Of a stretch of DNA of 5,435 nucleotides, positions 5,194 through 5,435 are shown in pieces; the stretch's first letter is position 1, and the number at the start of each line of letters is the position of its first letter. The notes under the pieces were generated by a model. The model did not search any database. It was not told the DNA's origin and saw only the letters and a program-made list of their open reading frames with translations. The DNA is from CAZOMR01 sp964580655 (GTDB lineage Bacteria > RBG-13-61-14 > CAZOMR01): positions 1 through 5,435 of the forward strand of contig CAZOMR010000222.1 in NCBI GenBank assembly GCA_964580655.1. The letters are read 5' to 3'. A program made the position numbers and the translations under genes.

Positions 5194-5435
5194 ATGGTTG
5201 TTGAAATGATGACTAATTCCCTGATAAGATGTATCTGCCTGGAGAAACGGAGTCAGGCTCTGCGGGCCCGATGGGTCTTGAGGAGACGCAACCTGGCAAG
5301 GGATATCCAGGCCGACGGTGCGCCAATGGTGCATCAGGCCCCTGGCGGCTTTCGTTGCTGGGGGCCGATTATTGGGGGCACCATTGGACACCAGAGCCAT
5401 GCCTGGGAAAATCCTGAAGTGCGCAGAATGGGTTT
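5194..5435 (+). CDS. possible gene start running off the window edge, unrecognised
   Basis: A frame opens after a TAA at 5179-5181 and has no stop to the end of the window. It gives 80 codons from the ATG at 5194, or 76 from the second of two adjacent ATGs at 5206 and 5209. The product starts MVVEMMTNSLIRC and continues through VLRRRNLARDIQADGAPMV to IGGTIGHQSHAWENPEVRRMG. I recognise no family. It is rich in Arg, Gly and Trp. No good Shine-Dalgarno sequence precedes either start. The opposite strand and another forward frame are also open across much of this region, and the DNA can fold strongly, so the open frame may be a side effect of sparse stop codons rather than a gene. Confidence 0.25.
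   Translation, partial: MVVEMMTNSLIRCICLEKRSQALRARWVLRRRNLARDIQADGAPMVHQAPGGFRCWGPIIGGTIGHQSHAWENPEVRRMG
5201..5230 (+). promoter_or_regulatory. weak candidate promoter before the structured region
   Basis: TTGAAA (5201-5206) matches five of six -35 positions, and TAAGAT (5225-5230) matches four of six -10 positions, with an 18-base spacer. Initiation would fall near 5237, shortly before the run of hairpins. Boxes of this quality occur by chance, so this is only suggestive. Confidence 0.25.
5265..5311 (+). repeat. two small hairpins upstream of the large stem-loop
   Basis: GGCCC (5265-5269) pairs with GGGTC (5273-5277) around the loop GAT, with one G-U pair. CCTGG (5292-5296) pairs with CCAGG (5307-5311) around a 10-base loop. 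Both are short, but they sit in series directly before the large stem-loop at 5317-5392, which makes the whole stretch look folded. Confidence 0.3.
5317..5392 (+). ncRNA. large two-part stem-loop, possible structured RNA
   Basis: The lower stem pairs GGTG (5317-5320) with CACC (5389-5392) and CCAATGGTGC (5323-5332) with GCACCATTGG (5378-5387), leaving a 2-by-1 internal loop between them. The upper stem pairs GGCCCCTGGCGGC (5337-5349) with GTTGCTGGGGGCC (5354-5366) through nine Watson-Crick and four G-U pairs, closed by the loop TTTC. A lopsided internal loop of 4 and 11 bases separates the two stems. The G-U pairs would be A-C mismatches in a transcript of the other strand, so the fold favours a + strand RNA. 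I do not recognise a known RNA family. No T-run follows, so it is not an intrinsic terminator. It could instead be a repeat element or folding inside a coding sequence. Confidence 0.4.

Noticed and set aside
5188..5203. Sigma54-like promoter (TGGCCA followed by TTGTTG)
   Set aside because: The spacing is one base short and the -12 GC is missing.
5071..5400. Reverse-strand open frame of 109 codons over the 3' region
   Set aside because: It overlaps the end of the cysteine-rich gene, has no recognisable domain, and the + strand folding explains the sequence equally well; kept only as part of the ambiguity finding.
5115..5435. tRNA gene, 4.5S RNA, RNase P RNA, CRISPR array or integron attC site in the 3' region
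   Set aside because: I found no tRNA T-loop motif, none of the conserved 4.5S or RNase P core sequences, no regular repeat-spacer pattern and no GTTRRRY/RYYYAAC core pair.

Overview
The window reads as a compact chromosomal housekeeping operon, all on the + strand, from a bacterium of moderately high GC content. The gene order is an M50 site-2-type protease, tryptophanyl-tRNA synthetase (trpS), the condensin accessory genes scpA and scpB, and an RluB-type pseudouridine synthase. This order fits what I know of Deltaproteobacteria/Desulfobacterota. That placement is an inference from gene order and protein style, not a search result.

Layout. Positions 1-258 hold no gene I can support; they contain small inverted repeats and a candidate sigma70-type promoter (203-231) just before the first gene. 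The protease (259-951) is followed by trpS (963-1943), scpA (1963-2775) and scpB (2818-3462) with gaps of 11, 19 and 42 bases. trpS and scpA start with TTG and scpB with GTG, each behind a strong purine-rich Shine-Dalgarno sequence. After a 66-base gap comes the pseudouridine synthase (3529-4275). A cysteine-rich protein I do not recognise (4272-5114) overlaps it by four bases in an ATGA junction. A candidate terminator follows at 5148-5172.

The genes share basic growth functions: membrane proteolysis, tryptophan charging of tRNA, chromosome segregation through the Smc-ScpAB complex, and rRNA modification. Two points stand out in the genes. The TrpRS carries four cysteines spaced almost like the [4Fe-4S] site known from Thermotoga maritima TrpRS. 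The last gene is an unknown 280-residue protein with 13 cysteines that is probably translationally coupled to the pseudouridine synthase gene.

The 321 bases at the 3' end (5115-5435) are the least explained part. They contain a 13-bp hairpin with a four-base loop set on a 14-bp lower stem, further small hairpins, and three copies of an 8-base word (CCAATGGT, or its complement) that allow alternative long-range pairings. An open frame from 5194 runs off the window edge through the same DNA, so the region may be a structured RNA, the start of a gene, or an intergenic repeat element. I cannot decide between these from the sequence alone.
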